Shown here: positions 19,910 to 28,265 of the stretch, one piece after another
How positions within the stretch are numbered: position 1 is the stretch's first letter
Layout of the letters: the number at the start of each line of letters is the position of its first letter
Assembly: GCF_003719195.1 (NCBI RefSeq)
Contig: NZ_CP024996.1
Coordinates: 1,426,001 to 1,490,000 of the forward strand
DNA from: Herbaspirillum rubrisubalbicans
GTDB lineage: Bacteria > Pseudomonadota > Gammaproteobacteria > Burkholderiales > Burkholderiaceae_D
Reading direction: 5' to 3'
Length of the DNA: 64,000 nucleotides
The notes under the pieces: model-generated
The model's input: the letters and a program-made list of their open reading frames with translations, nothing else
Told to the model about the DNA's origin: nothing
The model's database searches: none
Position numbers and translations under genes: made by a program

Positions 19910-20347
19910 ATGATCGATCAGGCTCAAACGGTACCGCCGGGGGCGGCAAGGGATGGCGTGCGCTGGCTGTTGCGCGTCGAGGGCTTGTTGATACTGGCTG
20001 TGGCGGTGAGCGCCTATGCGCATAAGGGACAGGACTGGCGAGTGTTCCTGGCAGCCTTCCTGCTGCCCGACCTGGCCCTGCTGGGTTACCTGGGCGGGCC
20101 GCGCATCGGCGCGGTGTGCTACAACAGCCTGCACAGTAGCGTGGGGCCCTTGGTCTGCCTGCTGGCATCCACCCTGGGCGGACCGCCACTGCTCTTGCCC
20201 TTGGCCCTGATCTGGCTGGCTCATATCGGCTTTGACCGGACCTTGGGCTATGGCTTGAAGTATGAGGATGGGTTTGGCTTCACCCATCTCGGGCAGATCG
20301 GAGCGATGGAGCACATCGTCCGCAAGCGCCACCTGACGCGACCCTGA
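19910..20347 (+). CDS. DUF4260 family membrane protein
   Basis: A 145-residue protein with three to four hydrophobic segments. It matches the DUF4260 pattern: LLRVEGLLILAVAVSAY at the start, FLLPDLALLGYLGGPRIGA and YNSLHSSVGPL in the middle, and HIGFDRTLGYGLKY with FTHLGQIG at the end. The function of the family is not known to me. AAGGTAGGC precedes the start, and a LysR gene is transcribed the other way from the same intergenic region, so expression is probably controlled by that regulator. Confidence 0.85.
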   Translation: MIDQAQTVPPGAARDGVRWLLRVEGLLILAVAVSAYAHKGQDWRVFLAAFLLPDLALLGYLGGPRIGAVCYNSLHSSVGPLVCLLASTLGGPPLLLPLALIWLAHIGFDRTLGYGLKYEDGFGFTHLGQIGAMEHIVRKRHLTRP

Positions 20348-20421
20348 CAGCCGTGCCAGGCTTGCGATGAGGATTGGTGAGGAGTATATTGCCGTGCAGA
20401 AATACGACAATGGAGACCCTC

Positions 20422-20640
20422 ATGACATCCCGTCCCGCCCCCCTCCCGCTTGCCCTGACGGCCCTGGCTGCCGTGTTGACCCTGGCTCTGGGCGGCTGCA
20501 GCCGCTCACCCAAGGAGCAACTGGCTTACCAGCACGCCGAGGAGCAATACCAGATCAACCAGCGCAACGCCGAACTGGCGCGCAGCCGGCCGGAAGAAGA
20601 AAATTCCACAGAGGATCAACGAGGCAGAGAGCGGGACTAG
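20422..20640 (+). CDS. Small predicted lipoprotein
   Basis: A 72-residue protein: signal peptide with lipobox LALGGC, then a short hydrophilic Glu/Arg/Gln-rich tail (KEQLAYQHAEEQYQINQRNA) likely to be one helix. The ATG at 20422 has GGAG 6 bp upstream; in-frame upstream starts lack this. It would be lipidated and face the periplasm. It is convergent with the hybrid kinase gene and the stop codons overlap by 4 bp. No family was recognised. Confidence 0.7.
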   Translation: MTSRPAPLPLALTALAAVLTLALGGCSRSPKEQLAYQHAEEQYQINQRNAELARSRPEEENSTEDQRGRERD

Positions 20641-23339
20641 GCATTGCTTCGATCCAACGGCCGACACAGACTTTCCAGCCCCGACAAATCCCCCATCATC
20701 ACCAACTGCCGCGCCATCGTCTCGAAGCCGGCGCAGTGCGGGTGCTCCTGCAATAAGGCATCGCACCAGTCCAGCAGATCCGACACTGCGCCGTTCTCGA
20801 TGAAGACCAGGGCCTGCTCCAGGCTGGTCTCGGGCGGACGGGTCAGGGGCATCGGCAGGCCTTCGCTGGCGCCGCCGGCGTCGATTTTTTCCAGGTCCAG
20901 CAAGCGTCCCACGGTTTCCTGCAGTTCCAGGAAGTTAACCGGTTTGAGCAGGCAAGCATCAAATTGCAGCGCATCGCCGCTGCTACGTTCCGGCTGCAAG
21001 GTGGCTGACAACAGCAATACCGGCACCTGCGGCAAATGCCGCCGCGCCGCTTGCAGCACGGCGTCGCCATGGACCCCGGGCAACAGGTAGTCGGTCAACA
21101 CCAGCGCTATCTCGGGTTCGTTGGCTTGCGTCATGCGTGCGATGGCGCTTTCGCCGTCGGCCAGCAATTCCACCGCAAAGCCCACGCTGCCCAACTGATC
21201 GCCCAGCAACTGGGCGATGTCGGCATTGTCTTCGACTACCAGTACCAGTCGGCCGGCGCCATCGATCAGGGGCCGGGCGCTGCTGTCTTCGGGAGCATCG
21301 TGGCGGGCGATTTCGTGTTCGCTGCCGATGGCCGCCGGCAGGCGCAGCGTCATCGTGGTGCCCACACCGGGCCGGCTGGCCAGGGCGATCTGCCCTCCCA
21401 TCTGCTGTATCCACTGGCGCACGATGGCCAGCCCCATGCCGATGCCAGGTTGCGTGCGGTCTGCATGGGCGCGTTCGAAGGGTTCGAACACGCGGGTCTG
21501 GAAATGCAGCGGGATGCCGCAGCCGGTATCGGCCACCCGCATTTCGATGACACCCATGCCCGATTGCGCCGAGGCGGCGTGCCACTGCACCTGGAGTGTG
21601 ATGCTGCCGTCGCGGGTATATTTGGCGGCATTGTCGAGCAGGTTGCCGAGGATGCGGCGCACGCGCCGGGCGTCGAGCTTGAGTACCGGCGGCAGCTCCG
21701 GTGTTACCTGCAGGCCGAAGCCATTGTGCTGACGCTGGGCCAGGATGGCCGCTTCCTGGCCGATCTCATGCAGCAGGGCGTGGACGTAGACCGGCACCGG
21801 CTGCGGCAGGTCGAGCCGGTCGCCACGGGCATAATCGATCAAGTCATTGACCATGGCCAGCATGTGGCGCGCGCTGCGCACGATGATGCGGCCATACCGT
21901 GCGCGCTCATCGCCACCGGTCTGCAACATGTCGGCAAAGCCGAGGATGGAGGTGAGCGGGGTGCGCAAGTCGTGGCTGATGCGGGTCAGGAAACCGGTCT
22001 TGGCGCGATTGGCCTGGTCGGCCGCCTCCAGGGCTTCGCGCAGCTCACGGGTGCGGGCGGTGACGGCCTGTTCCAGTTTCAATTGTTCGCGCACGCGCAG
22101 GTAGAGCATGGCCCACTGCATCTGGTCGTGCTTGCGGTGCAGCTCCAGCGCGCGACCGATGACCATCAGCGTGGTCATGCACAACAGGCCCATCTGGAAC
22201 AGGGCTGCAAAATGCCAGTCCGGCAGCAGGCTACGATCAACCAGACCATTGAGCTCGAGCAGTTTGAACGAGATTCCCAGCCAGGCCAGCGCGAAGGACA
22301 GCACCAGCATTCGCGCATTGGGCAGGCCGCGTCGCCAACCGTGCAGCATCGAGGCCAGCCAGACCACGTAGGCCACCGAGGCCGAGGCATTGGCCAGCGG
22401 TGCGGTGCTGCGGTAGTCGCCTAGCGCGGTCCAGCAGCTTATCGCCAGCAGCACGCCATTCATGAGCGCATAGATGCGCTTCCACCGGCGCAGTTGCTCC
22501 AATCCAACCAGGACGTAACTCATCCGCACATACAGCAGGGTCATCAGACAGCCCAGCGCGGCCGGGGCGCGCACGATCCAGGCGCCACCACCCGGTACCA
22601 GGTACAGATGCAGGTACCCCTGGAAGGCGCCGATGTAGGCCAGCGCCGTGAGCACCCATGCGGCCATCAGCACGAAGCCGCGATCGCGCCAGGCCATGCC
22701 CTGGATCAGCGCATAAGCCACCAGCAACAATGCCACCCCCAGTACGAAAGCCTGGATCGCCAGTTCCCGGCCTTCTTCCTGGCGAAATGCCGAAGGCTCC
22801 CATAGCGCTACGGCCAGATCGAGGGCCGAATCGCCGGCCACGCGCAGGATCACCATGCGTTCTTCGCCCGCTGCCAGCGTGATCGGGAACAGCGCGGCGC
22901 GACTGCGCACCTGGCGTGAGCCCAGGGGATAGAGCGTGCCGGCGTAATGCGGCATGACGTCGCGCCAGCCAGCCTGTGCCTGCTGCGCAGTGGGCAGGTA
23001 CAGCCGCACATCCTGCAGGCGCGCCGAGCCCAGCCCCAACCAGCGTGTCACGGGAGCGGTACTGTCATTGCGCAACTGGCCGCGTAGCCAGAAGGCGCCT
23101 GTGCTGTAGCCTTGCTGCAATTGCGGGACGGTGATGGCGCCCCATTGCGTGCTGCCCATGGCGCTGGAGAGCAGATGGCTACCGGCGGGGTCGCGCAGCA
23201 ATTGCAGTTGCTGCGTCACGCTCATGCTTTGGGCAATGCGCGCCAGATCAATCGGCCAGGCCAACTGCGGCGGGCTGGCAAACCAGACCAGCAGGCAGCA
23301 GAGCAGGAGCCGCCATGTTCTTCGATACAGAAACGGCAT
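20637..23339 (-). CDS. Hybrid sensor histidine kinase with 7TMR-DISM sensor
   Basis: A 900-residue membrane kinase. After a signal-like N-terminus comes a periplasmic 7TMR-DISM extracellular domain (GAFWLRGQLRNDSTAPVTRW, about 60-185). Seven TM helices follow (about 195-400), then a coiled coil and HisKA with FLTRISHDLRTPLTSILGFA (phospho-His456). The HATPase domain has LLDNAAKYT, DTGCGIP and GIGMGLAIV. A C-terminal receiver follows with acceptor Asp750 in VLTDYLLPG and Lys in LLKPVNF. It lies 9 bp downstream of the response-regulator gene in the same operon. Sensors with 7TMR-DISM often detect carbohydrates or small carboxylates; the ligand here is unknown. Confidence 0.94.
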   Translation of the reverse strand: MPFLYRRTWRLLLCCLLVWFASPPQLAWPIDLARIAQSMSVTQQLQLLRDPAGSHLLSSAMGSTQWGAITVPQLQQGYSTGAFWLRGQLRNDSTAPVTRWLGLGSARLQDVRLYLPTAQQAQAGWRDVMPHYAGTLYPLGSRQVRSRAALFPITLAAGEERMVILRVAGDSALDLAVALWEPSAFRQEEGRELAIQAFVLGVALLLVAYALIQGMAWRDRGFVLMAAWVLTALAYIGAFQGYLHLYLVPGGGAWIVRAPAALGCLMTLLYVRMSYVLVGLEQLRRWKRIYALMNGVLLAISCWTALGDYRSTAPLANASASVAYVVWLASMLHGWRRGLPNARMLVLSFALAWLGISFKLLELNGLVDRSLLPDWHFAALFQMGLLCMTTLMVIGRALELHRKHDQMQWAMLYLRVREQLKLEQAVTARTRELREALEAADQANRAKTGFLTRISHDLRTPLTSILGFADMLQTGGDERARYGRIIVRSARHMLAMVNDLIDYARGDRLDLPQPVPVYVHALLHEIGQEAAILAQRQHNGFGLQVTPELPPVLKLDARRVRRILGNLLDNAAKYTRDGSITLQVQWHAASAQSGMGVIEMRVADTGCGIPLHFQTRVFEPFERAHADRTQPGIGMGLAIVRQWIQQMGGQIALASRPGVGTTMTLRLPAAIGSEHEIARHDAPEDSSARPLIDGAGRLVLVVEDNADIAQLLGDQLGSVGFAVELLADGESAIARMTQANEPEIALVLTDYLLPGVHGDAVLQAARRHLPQVPVLLLSATLQPERSSGDALQFDACLLKPVNFLELQETVGRLLDLEKIDAGGASEGLPMPLTRPPETSLEQALVFIENGAVSDLLDWCDALLQEHPHCAGFETMARQLVMMGDLSGLESLCRPLDRSNA

Positions 23340-23348
23340 CAGTCCGTG

Positions 23349-24143
23349 TCAACGGCGGAACTGGCTGGGCGGCATTCCAAAACGCTCGCGGAAGGCCGTG
23401 GAGAAATTGGCCGTGTTGCTGTAGCCCAGCGCCAGGGCGATGGCGCCGATGTCCAGCGTGCTTTCCGAGAGCAGGCGCCGCGCCTCCTTCATGCGTTCTT
23501 CACGCAGGAAATCGAACACGGTTACACCCGCGCAATGCTTGAAGGCGCTGGAGAGGCGCCGCGCATTGGTGCCTACGGCGGCGGCCAGGGCGTTCAAGCC
23601 CAGCGGCTGGTCCAGCTTGTCCAGCATCAGCCGTCGTGCGGCCTGGAACAACACCATGTCGAAGGTACTGGAGCCGCTGTGCAAGCCAGGCGTCACCGAA
23701 GTGGTAGTCGCTGGCAAGGGTTCGCTGTGCAGCGGCGTGCGCAGGTGTACGCACAGGCGCAACCGCACTTCCTCGAAATCGAAGGGCTTGGTGATGTAGT
23801 CCACCGCGCCCGCGCTCAGGCCGGTGATTTTTTCTTCGGTGGCGGCGGCTGCCGACAGGAAGATCAGCGGGATGTTGCGCGTACTCGAATTGGCCTTGAG
23901 CAGGCGACAACTGGTGAGCCCATCGTAGACCGGCATTCGGATATCCATCAGGATCAGGTCCGGCCGCACCGTCTGCGCCTTGCGATAACCGTCCTGGCCA
24001 TCGCGTGCTACATACAGCCGCGCCCCGTGGCGCAGCAGGAAGTCAGAGAGCAGGATGCGGTCTTCCTCGGCGTCGTCGACGACCAGGATGCGCTGTCCCG
24101 CCAAAGGTCCGGCGTAAACCGGATGTATCGTTTTGTAGACCAT
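23349..24143 (-). CDS. Response regulator with AraC-type DNA-binding domain
   Basis: A 264-residue protein. The receiver (about 17-135) has the acidic pair in LVVDDAEEDR, phospho-acceptor Asp67 in LILMDIRMP, Thr/Ser in IFLSAAAA and Lys in YITKPFDF. The output is an AraC/XylS double helix-turn-helix (LNALAAAVGTNARRLSSAFK and LDIGAIALALGYSNTANFST). The order receiver then AraC is less common than the OmpR or NarL types. The gene is first in an operon with the hybrid kinase, its evident partner. Targets may include genes across the 500-bp intergenic region upstream. Confidence 0.93.
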   Translation of the reverse strand: MVYKTIHPVYAGPLAGQRILVVDDAEEDRILLSDFLLRHGARLYVARDGQDGYRKAQTVRPDLILMDIRMPVYDGLTSCRLLKANSSTRNIPLIFLSAAAATEEKITGLSAGAVDYITKPFDFEEVRLRLCVHLRTPLHSEPLPATTTSVTPGLHSGSSTFDMVLFQAARRLMLDKLDQPLGLNALAAAVGTNARRLSSAFKHCAGVTVFDFLREERMKEARRLLSESTLDIGAIALALGYSNTANFSTAFRERFGMPPSQFRR

Positions 24144-24643
24144 GTTTGCCTCATCGTGAATCAGCGGAACTTACCGCGAAAATTCCAAGAGACGAAGCGA
24201 AAATGGCCGTGTGGAAAATATTTTTCCTGTCATCAAAACTATGTGATCAAACAGCAAAACTTCATCGAAGAAATGCTGAAAAAAATTCGAGGACGATGCG
24301 CGGAGGATGTCGTAAAAGTGGGAGGAGATAGCGGGCAGCTGATGTCATTTCCCGATCACTGGTAAGTGCTTTGCCGGGAAAATTCAATGTGATAGAGCTG
24401 ATGAAGATGTCTTCACCAGGGCCCGTTCCTCAGCGCGTGTAAATATTTTTCCTCGTATCAGAAAGATGCGCCTGAGTCTCAAAACCCGAACCGAAAAAAA
24501 CGGAATTTCCTGGGCTAAATTTCTTTCCCGTCACGCCGTCGGCATCCACAGAAGCAGAGCGTCGGCAGCATGACAAGGTTCAAGCGTCGGCACCATGGGT
24601 TGGGGGCCGGCATGTCATGGGAAACGGAACAGGGGAGGGCTGG
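24144..24643. other. Intergenic region between two divergent response-regulator genes
   Basis: Five hundred bases without a supported gene. The stretch 24180-24300 and 24440-24520 is AT-rich, with A-runs such as GAACCGAAAAAAACGG near 24488. Promoters for both genes should be here; no clear -10/-35 pair or dyad was found. Confidence 0.5.
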
Positions 24644-25318
24644 ATGGCCAGCATATTGTTGATCGAAGACATTTTGAGAAGTTATCGCAATAGTACTGTG
24701 TGCAGCTTCCTGGAAAAGCAGGGACACAAGGTCAGCCGCATCATGGCTGACGAAGAAGAATTGATGATGCCCACGCAACTGGGGGATATCGCCATCGTCA
24801 ACGTGGGACGAGCGAGCGGCGCGGGTTATGCGCTCACGCAGCAGTTGCGCAACGCCAATGCGCGCATGGGCATCCTGCTGCTGGCGTCGCCCCAGGAGAG
24901 TGTGACCACGCGCATCTCCGGCTTGGATCACGGGGCCGATTTCTGCGAAGCCCTGCCGGAGAAGTTGGAACTGATCAATGCCTATATCGAGGTGATGCTG
25001 CGGCGGGTGGCGCCGGAGGCGTGGCGGCTCGACACTGCTGCGCGGACCTTGCGTGCGCCCCAGCATGATGCGGTGGAAATCAATTCCCGTGAGGTGGCGC
25101 TGTTGAAGGTATTGGCCAACAGCAGTCGGCACGCCGCGGATCGATGCGCCATTGCCCATGCCTTTGGGGTGGAATGGGTCAGCTTCGATGAACGTGTGCT
25201 GGAAAAGACCGTCAGCCGGCTGCGTCGCAAGTGGCGCGATAGCACCATGTACGACCTGCCGCTGCGCACCGTGCACGGCGTGGGGTACTGCTTCACCGAG
25301 GCGATCCAGGCCTGCTAG
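24644..25318 (+). CDS. OmpR-like regulator with degenerate receiver domain
   Basis: A 224-residue protein with an OmpR/PhoB layout. The receiver has lost its chemistry: only IED remains of the acidic pocket, the strand-3 position that should be Asp reads IVNVG (Asn53), and EALPEKLEL replaces the usual KPF. The C-terminal winged helix is recognisable (VEINSREVALLKVLANSSRH, VLEKTVSRLRRKW, LRTVHGVGYCF). Such atypical regulators work without phosphorylation or bind other ligands. The ATG at 24644 was preferred because GGGAGGG precedes it and MASILLIED matches the normal domain start; 24617 is an alternative. No kinase gene adjoins on the same strand. Confidence 0.88.
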   Translation: MASILLIEDILRSYRNSTVCSFLEKQGHKVSRIMADEEELMMPTQLGDIAIVNVGRASGAGYALTQQLRNANARMGILLLASPQESVTTRISGLDHGADFCEALPEKLELINAYIEVMLRRVAPEAWRLDTAARTLRAPQHDAVEINSREVALLKVLANSSRHAADRCAIAHAFGVEWVSFDERVLEKTVSRLRRKWRDSTMYDLPLRTVHGVGYCFTEAIQAC

Positions 25319-25343
25319 GTCGCAGCGATGAGAGGGCGAGCGC

Positions 25344-25383
25344 ACCATGAACAACGGGAGCCTTGGCTCCCGTTGTTCATGGT
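25344..25383. terminator. 40-bp palindrome, probable bidirectional terminator
   Basis: ACCATGAACAACGGGAGCC is followed by TT and then its exact reverse complement, giving a 19-bp uninterrupted stem with a 2-base centre. It lies 25 bp after the stop of the OmpR-like gene and 80 bp after the stop of the convergent araD, so a bidirectional terminator is the simplest reading. It has no T-run on either strand, which is odd for an intrinsic terminator, and could instead extrude as a cruciform. Confidence 0.6.
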
Positions 25384-25403
25384 CTCAGTGCCTCTCAGCA
25401 CTT

Positions 25404-25459
25404 GTCAGAGATCAGAGTTCAGAGATCAGAACTCTGAGATCAGAACTCTGAGATCAGAG
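25404..25459 (-). repeat. 14-bp tandem repeat, four units
   Basis: On the minus strand the word TCTGATCT recurs exactly every 14 bp (plus-strand copies of AGATCAGA at 25409, 25423, 25437 and 25451). The two best units read TCTGATCTCAGAGT. The array lies between the 40-bp palindrome and the end of araD, ending 4 bp before its stop codon. Related 14-bp units occur at 45149 and inside the group I intron at 49836. Confidence 0.8.
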
Positions 25460-25462
25460 CGC

Positions 25463-26383
25463 TTACTTGCCCCAGCTCAGCACCATCGGATCCAGACGGC
25501 GCGCCACGCGCAGCAGGCCCTCGCGCACCTTGGGGTGCAGCGGCGCCTGCGGATGGCGCAGCATGTCGGACTTGATCACGCCGCCGGCGAGCATGAGCGC
25601 CTTGCAGGCCGACAGGCCGCACTGGCGGTTTTCGTAGTTGATCAGCGGCAGCCATTGCATGTAGAGCTCGGCAGCCTTTTCGGTATCGCCGGCGAAGTAG
25701 GCGTCGACGATCTTGCGGATGCCGTCCGGGTAGCCGCCACCGGTCATGGCGCCGGTGGCACCGCCGTCCAGGTCGGGGATCAGGGTGATGGCTTCTTCGC
25801 CATCCCAGGGGCCGACCACGGCCTCACCGCCCAGTTCGATCAGCTCGCGCAGCTTGGAGGCGGCGCCTGCGGTTTCGATCTTGAAGTAGGAGACGTTCTC
25901 GATTTCCTTGGCCATGCGCGCCAGGAAGGGCGCCGACAGCGGGGTGCCGGCCACCGGGGCATCCTGGATCATGATGGGGATGTCGATGGCGTCGGAGACG
26001 CGGCCATAGAATTCATATATCTGCTTTTCGGACACGCGGAAAGTGGCGCCATGGTAGGGCGGCATCACCATCACCATGGCCGCGCCCGCATCCTGTGCGG
26101 CACGGCTGCGCTCGGCGCAGATCTGGCTGCCGAAGTGGGTGGTGGTGACGATCACCGGCACGCGTCCGGCCACGTGTTCCAGCACCGTGTTCTGCACCTG
26201 CACGCGTTCCTCGTCGGAGAGCACAAACTGTTCCGAGAAGTTGGCCAGGATGCAGATGCCATTGGAGCCGGCATCGATCATGAAGTCGATGGCGCGCTTC
26301 TGGCCTTCCAGGTCGAGCTGGCCGTGGTCGTCGAAGATGGTCGGGGCGACCGGAAATACGCCGCGGTAGATAGGGGTGCTCAT
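25463..26383 (-). CDS. araD: L-2-keto-3-deoxyarabonate dehydratase
   Basis: A 306-residue member of the DHDPS/NAL aldolase superfamily. It dehydrates L-2-keto-3-deoxyarabonate to 2-oxoglutarate semialdehyde in the non-phosphorylating L-arabinose pathway. The sequence follows the Azospirillum enzyme as I remember it almost block by block: KRAIDFMIDAGSNGICILAN, FSEQFVLSDEERVQVQNTVL, GAAMVMVMPPYHGATFRVSE, GPWDGEEAITLIPDLDGGAT and LPLINYENRQCGLSACKALM. The Schiff-base Lys is in SYFKIETAGA. The ATG at 26383 has GGAG 7 bp upstream. A divergent GbpR-type LysR gene is next to it, as is usual for sugar-pathway genes in this group. The other pathway enzymes are not in the window. Confidence 0.9.
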   Translation of the reverse strand: MSTPIYRGVFPVAPTIFDDHGQLDLEGQKRAIDFMIDAGSNGICILANFSEQFVLSDEERVQVQNTVLEHVAGRVPVIVTTTHFGSQICAERSRAAQDAGAAMVMVMPPYHGATFRVSEKQIYEFYGRVSDAIDIPIMIQDAPVAGTPLSAPFLARMAKEIENVSYFKIETAGAASKLRELIELGGEAVVGPWDGEEAITLIPDLDGGATGAMTGGGYPDGIRKIVDAYFAGDTEKAAELYMQWLPLINYENRQCGLSACKALMLAGGVIKSDMLRHPQAPLHPKVREGLLRVARRLDPMVLSWGK

Positions 26384-26511
26384 GGTGTCTCCGTCTAGGT
26401 TGTCGTGGGCCATCAATGGATGGCGGCTTGCAATGACGATCAATATACGGACCGGGTGATGGGCTGTATAGTGAAGACTTTCCATCATGTGATCGCTTTT
26501 TGGAATCACCC

Positions 26512-27468
26512 ATGAAACCTGCACCCAGCCAGCAAAGCTTGAATAGTCTCCTGTCCCGTCTGCGTATGAAGCAGTTGCAACTGCTCATCGCCCTGGACGA
26601 CCACCAATCCCTGCACAAGGCTTCCAGTGCCCTGGCCATGACGCAGTCGGCGGCCAGCAAGTCGCTGGCCGAGCTGGAATCGATGCTGGATGCGCAATTG
26701 TTCGAGCGCACCAAGTCCGGCCTGATCCCCAATCAATTCGGCCATTGCGTGATCCGTTATGCGCGCTTGATGGCCACCGACCTGGGATCGCTGTGTGAGG
26801 AGATGGCGCAGCTGCGCTCGGGGCGCGGCGGGCGGCTGGCTATCGGGGCGGTCATGGGCGCGCTGCCGGAACTGGTGGTGCCGGCCGTGGAAGCCTTGCA
26901 GCGGCGCCATCCCGAGCTGTCCATCGACATCGTCGAAGATACCAGCGTGCAATTGCTGGGTTTGCTGGACGAAGGCCATCTGGACTTGCTGGTGGCGCGC
27001 GCCAGCGTGTCGGACCATCCTGGTAAGTACCACTACCAACCTCTGTCGGAAGAGCCGCTCTCGGTGGTGGTCTCGGGCGAGCATCCACGCCCGCGCGCCA
27101 AGCACATGGGGCTGGCCGCGCTGGCCGGCTATCGTTGGGTCACCTATCCCAGTCACATGCCGCTGCACGCCGTGCTGGAGCGCGAGATGGACCTGGCCGG
27201 CGTGCCCATGCCGGGCAATGCCATTTCCACCGCTTCCACCTTCGTGACGGTGGCGCTGTTGCAGCAGAGCAGCGACCTGGTGTCGATCCTGCCCACGGCG
27301 GTAGCCGAACTGTTCGTCAAGCGCGGCATGTTGCGCATCCTGCCGGTGAAGCTGCGGTCGATGTCGCAGACCATCGGTATCGTCACGCGCAAGGGGGGGC
27401 AGTTGTCGCGGGCGGGGGAGATGTTTGTGCGGATGCTCAATGAGGGCGCGTCACGTAACTCGATGTGA
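26512..27468 (+). CDS. LysR-family regulator, GbpR-like (sugar-binding)
   Basis: About 318 residues. The N-terminal helix-turn-helix is in LHKASSALAMTQSAASKSLA and the body in ELESMLDAQLFERTKSGLIP. The effector domain begins at GGRLAIGAVMGALPELVVPA, a form seen in GbpR, the galactose/arabinose-linked LysR regulator of Azospirillum and Agrobacterium. It is divergent from araD with 128 bp between the start codons, so it most likely controls the dehydratase in response to an arabinose-pathway intermediate. The ATG at 26512 was preferred to a TTG 12 bp upstream. Confidence 0.88.
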   Translation: MKPAPSQQSLNSLLSRLRMKQLQLLIALDDHQSLHKASSALAMTQSAASKSLAELESMLDAQLFERTKSGLIPNQFGHCVIRYARLMATDLGSLCEEMAQLRSGRGGRLAIGAVMGALPELVVPAVEALQRRHPELSIDIVEDTSVQLLGLLDEGHLDLLVARASVSDHPGKYHYQPLSEEPLSVVVSGEHPRPRAKHMGLAALAGYRWVTYPSHMPLHAVLEREMDLAGVPMPGNAISTASTFVTVALLQQSSDLVSILPTAVAELFVKRGMLRILPVKLRSMSQTIGIVTRKGGQLSRAGEMFVRMLNEGASRNSM

Positions 27469-27557
27469 GGCAGTCCTGATGGCCGCAATCACAGTCCCGG
27501 CGCGGGATTGTGGTAGAGTGCGCCTCCAACGAAACCGACTAACGAGACAGTCCAGCC

Positions 27558-28265
27558 ATGCCGGAACCGATACCGCGACGCAAGCTTTACCAGGAAGTAC
27601 TGGAGCGCCTGATGGCGCGCATTCACCGGGGCGAATTCCCGCCCGGTTCCCAGTTGCCCTCCGAACGCGACCTGATGGATCAGTACGGTGTGGGACGCCC
27701 AGCCGTGCGCGAAGCGCTACAGGCCATGGAACGCTCTGGCTTCGTGGAAATTGCCCATGGTGAACGAGCGCGCGTGCTCGAACTGACGGCCGACCGCCTG
27801 ATCGCACAGATCGGCGCTGGTGCCCAGCACTTGCTGCGCACCAAGCCAGACATGTTGAAACATATGAAGCAAGCGCGCGTGTTCCTGGAAACCAGTACCG
27901 CCCGCATGGCCGCCGAGAGCGCCACCGAGGAGCAGATCGAACGCCTGCGCCAGACCATCGCCGCGCACCGGGCCTCGATGGTCAACCTGGAAGAATTCAT
28001 TGAACGCGACATGGCCTTCCACCGTGAGATCGCCGACATCAGCGGCAATCCCATCTTCCCGGCGGTGGTCGAATCGATGTTCCGCTGGGCCAGCGAGTTC
28101 TATACCACCCTGGTACGCGCTCCCGGTGCGGAAGAACTGACCCTGGCCGAACACCAGCGCATCGTCGATGCCATCGCTGCGCACGATGGCGATGCGGCCG
28201 CCGAAGCCATGCAAGCCCACCTGACGCGGGCCAACCAGCTCTATCGCGAACTGGGGCAGCCATAA
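27558..28265 (+). CDS. GntR/FadR-family regulator, NanR-like
   Basis: A 235-residue FCD-type GntR regulator. The winged helix has LPSERDLMDQYGVGRPAVRE, and the following ALQAMERSGFVEIAHGERAR closely resembles E. coli NanR, the sialic-acid regulator, more than other GntR members. The FCD ligand domain shows the metal-binding pattern with Asp/His in ERDMAFHREIADISGNPIF and His in TLAEHQRIVDAI. The nearby aldolase-superfamily gene is araD rather than nanA and no other nan genes are visible, so the ligand may differ from sialic acid. The stop codon lies inside the first unit of an 11-bp tandem repeat. Confidence 0.88.
   Translation: MPEPIPRRKLYQEVLERLMARIHRGEFPPGSQLPSERDLMDQYGVGRPAVREALQAMERSGFVEIAHGERARVLELTADRLIAQIGAGAQHLLRTKPDMLKHMKQARVFLETSTARMAAESATEEQIERLRQTIAAHRASMVNLEEFIERDMAFHREIADISGNPIFPAVVESMFRWASEFYTTLVRAPGAEELTLAEHQRIVDAIAAHDGDAAAEAMQAHLTRANQLYRELGQP

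Noticed and set aside
25404..25459. Possible CRISPR array
   Set aside because: The units are 14 bp and contiguous with no unique spacers and no cas genes in the window; the 11-bp array at 28261 is likewise a simple tandem repeat.
25463..26383. DapA or NanA assignment for the aldolase-superfamily gene
   Set aside because: Several blocks match L-2-keto-3-deoxyarabonate dehydratase far better, and the next gene is a GbpR-type sugar regulator.
27558..28265. Firm naming of the GntR gene as nanR
   Set aside because: The DNA-binding domain is NanR-like but no sialic-acid genes are visible, so the ligand is uncertain.
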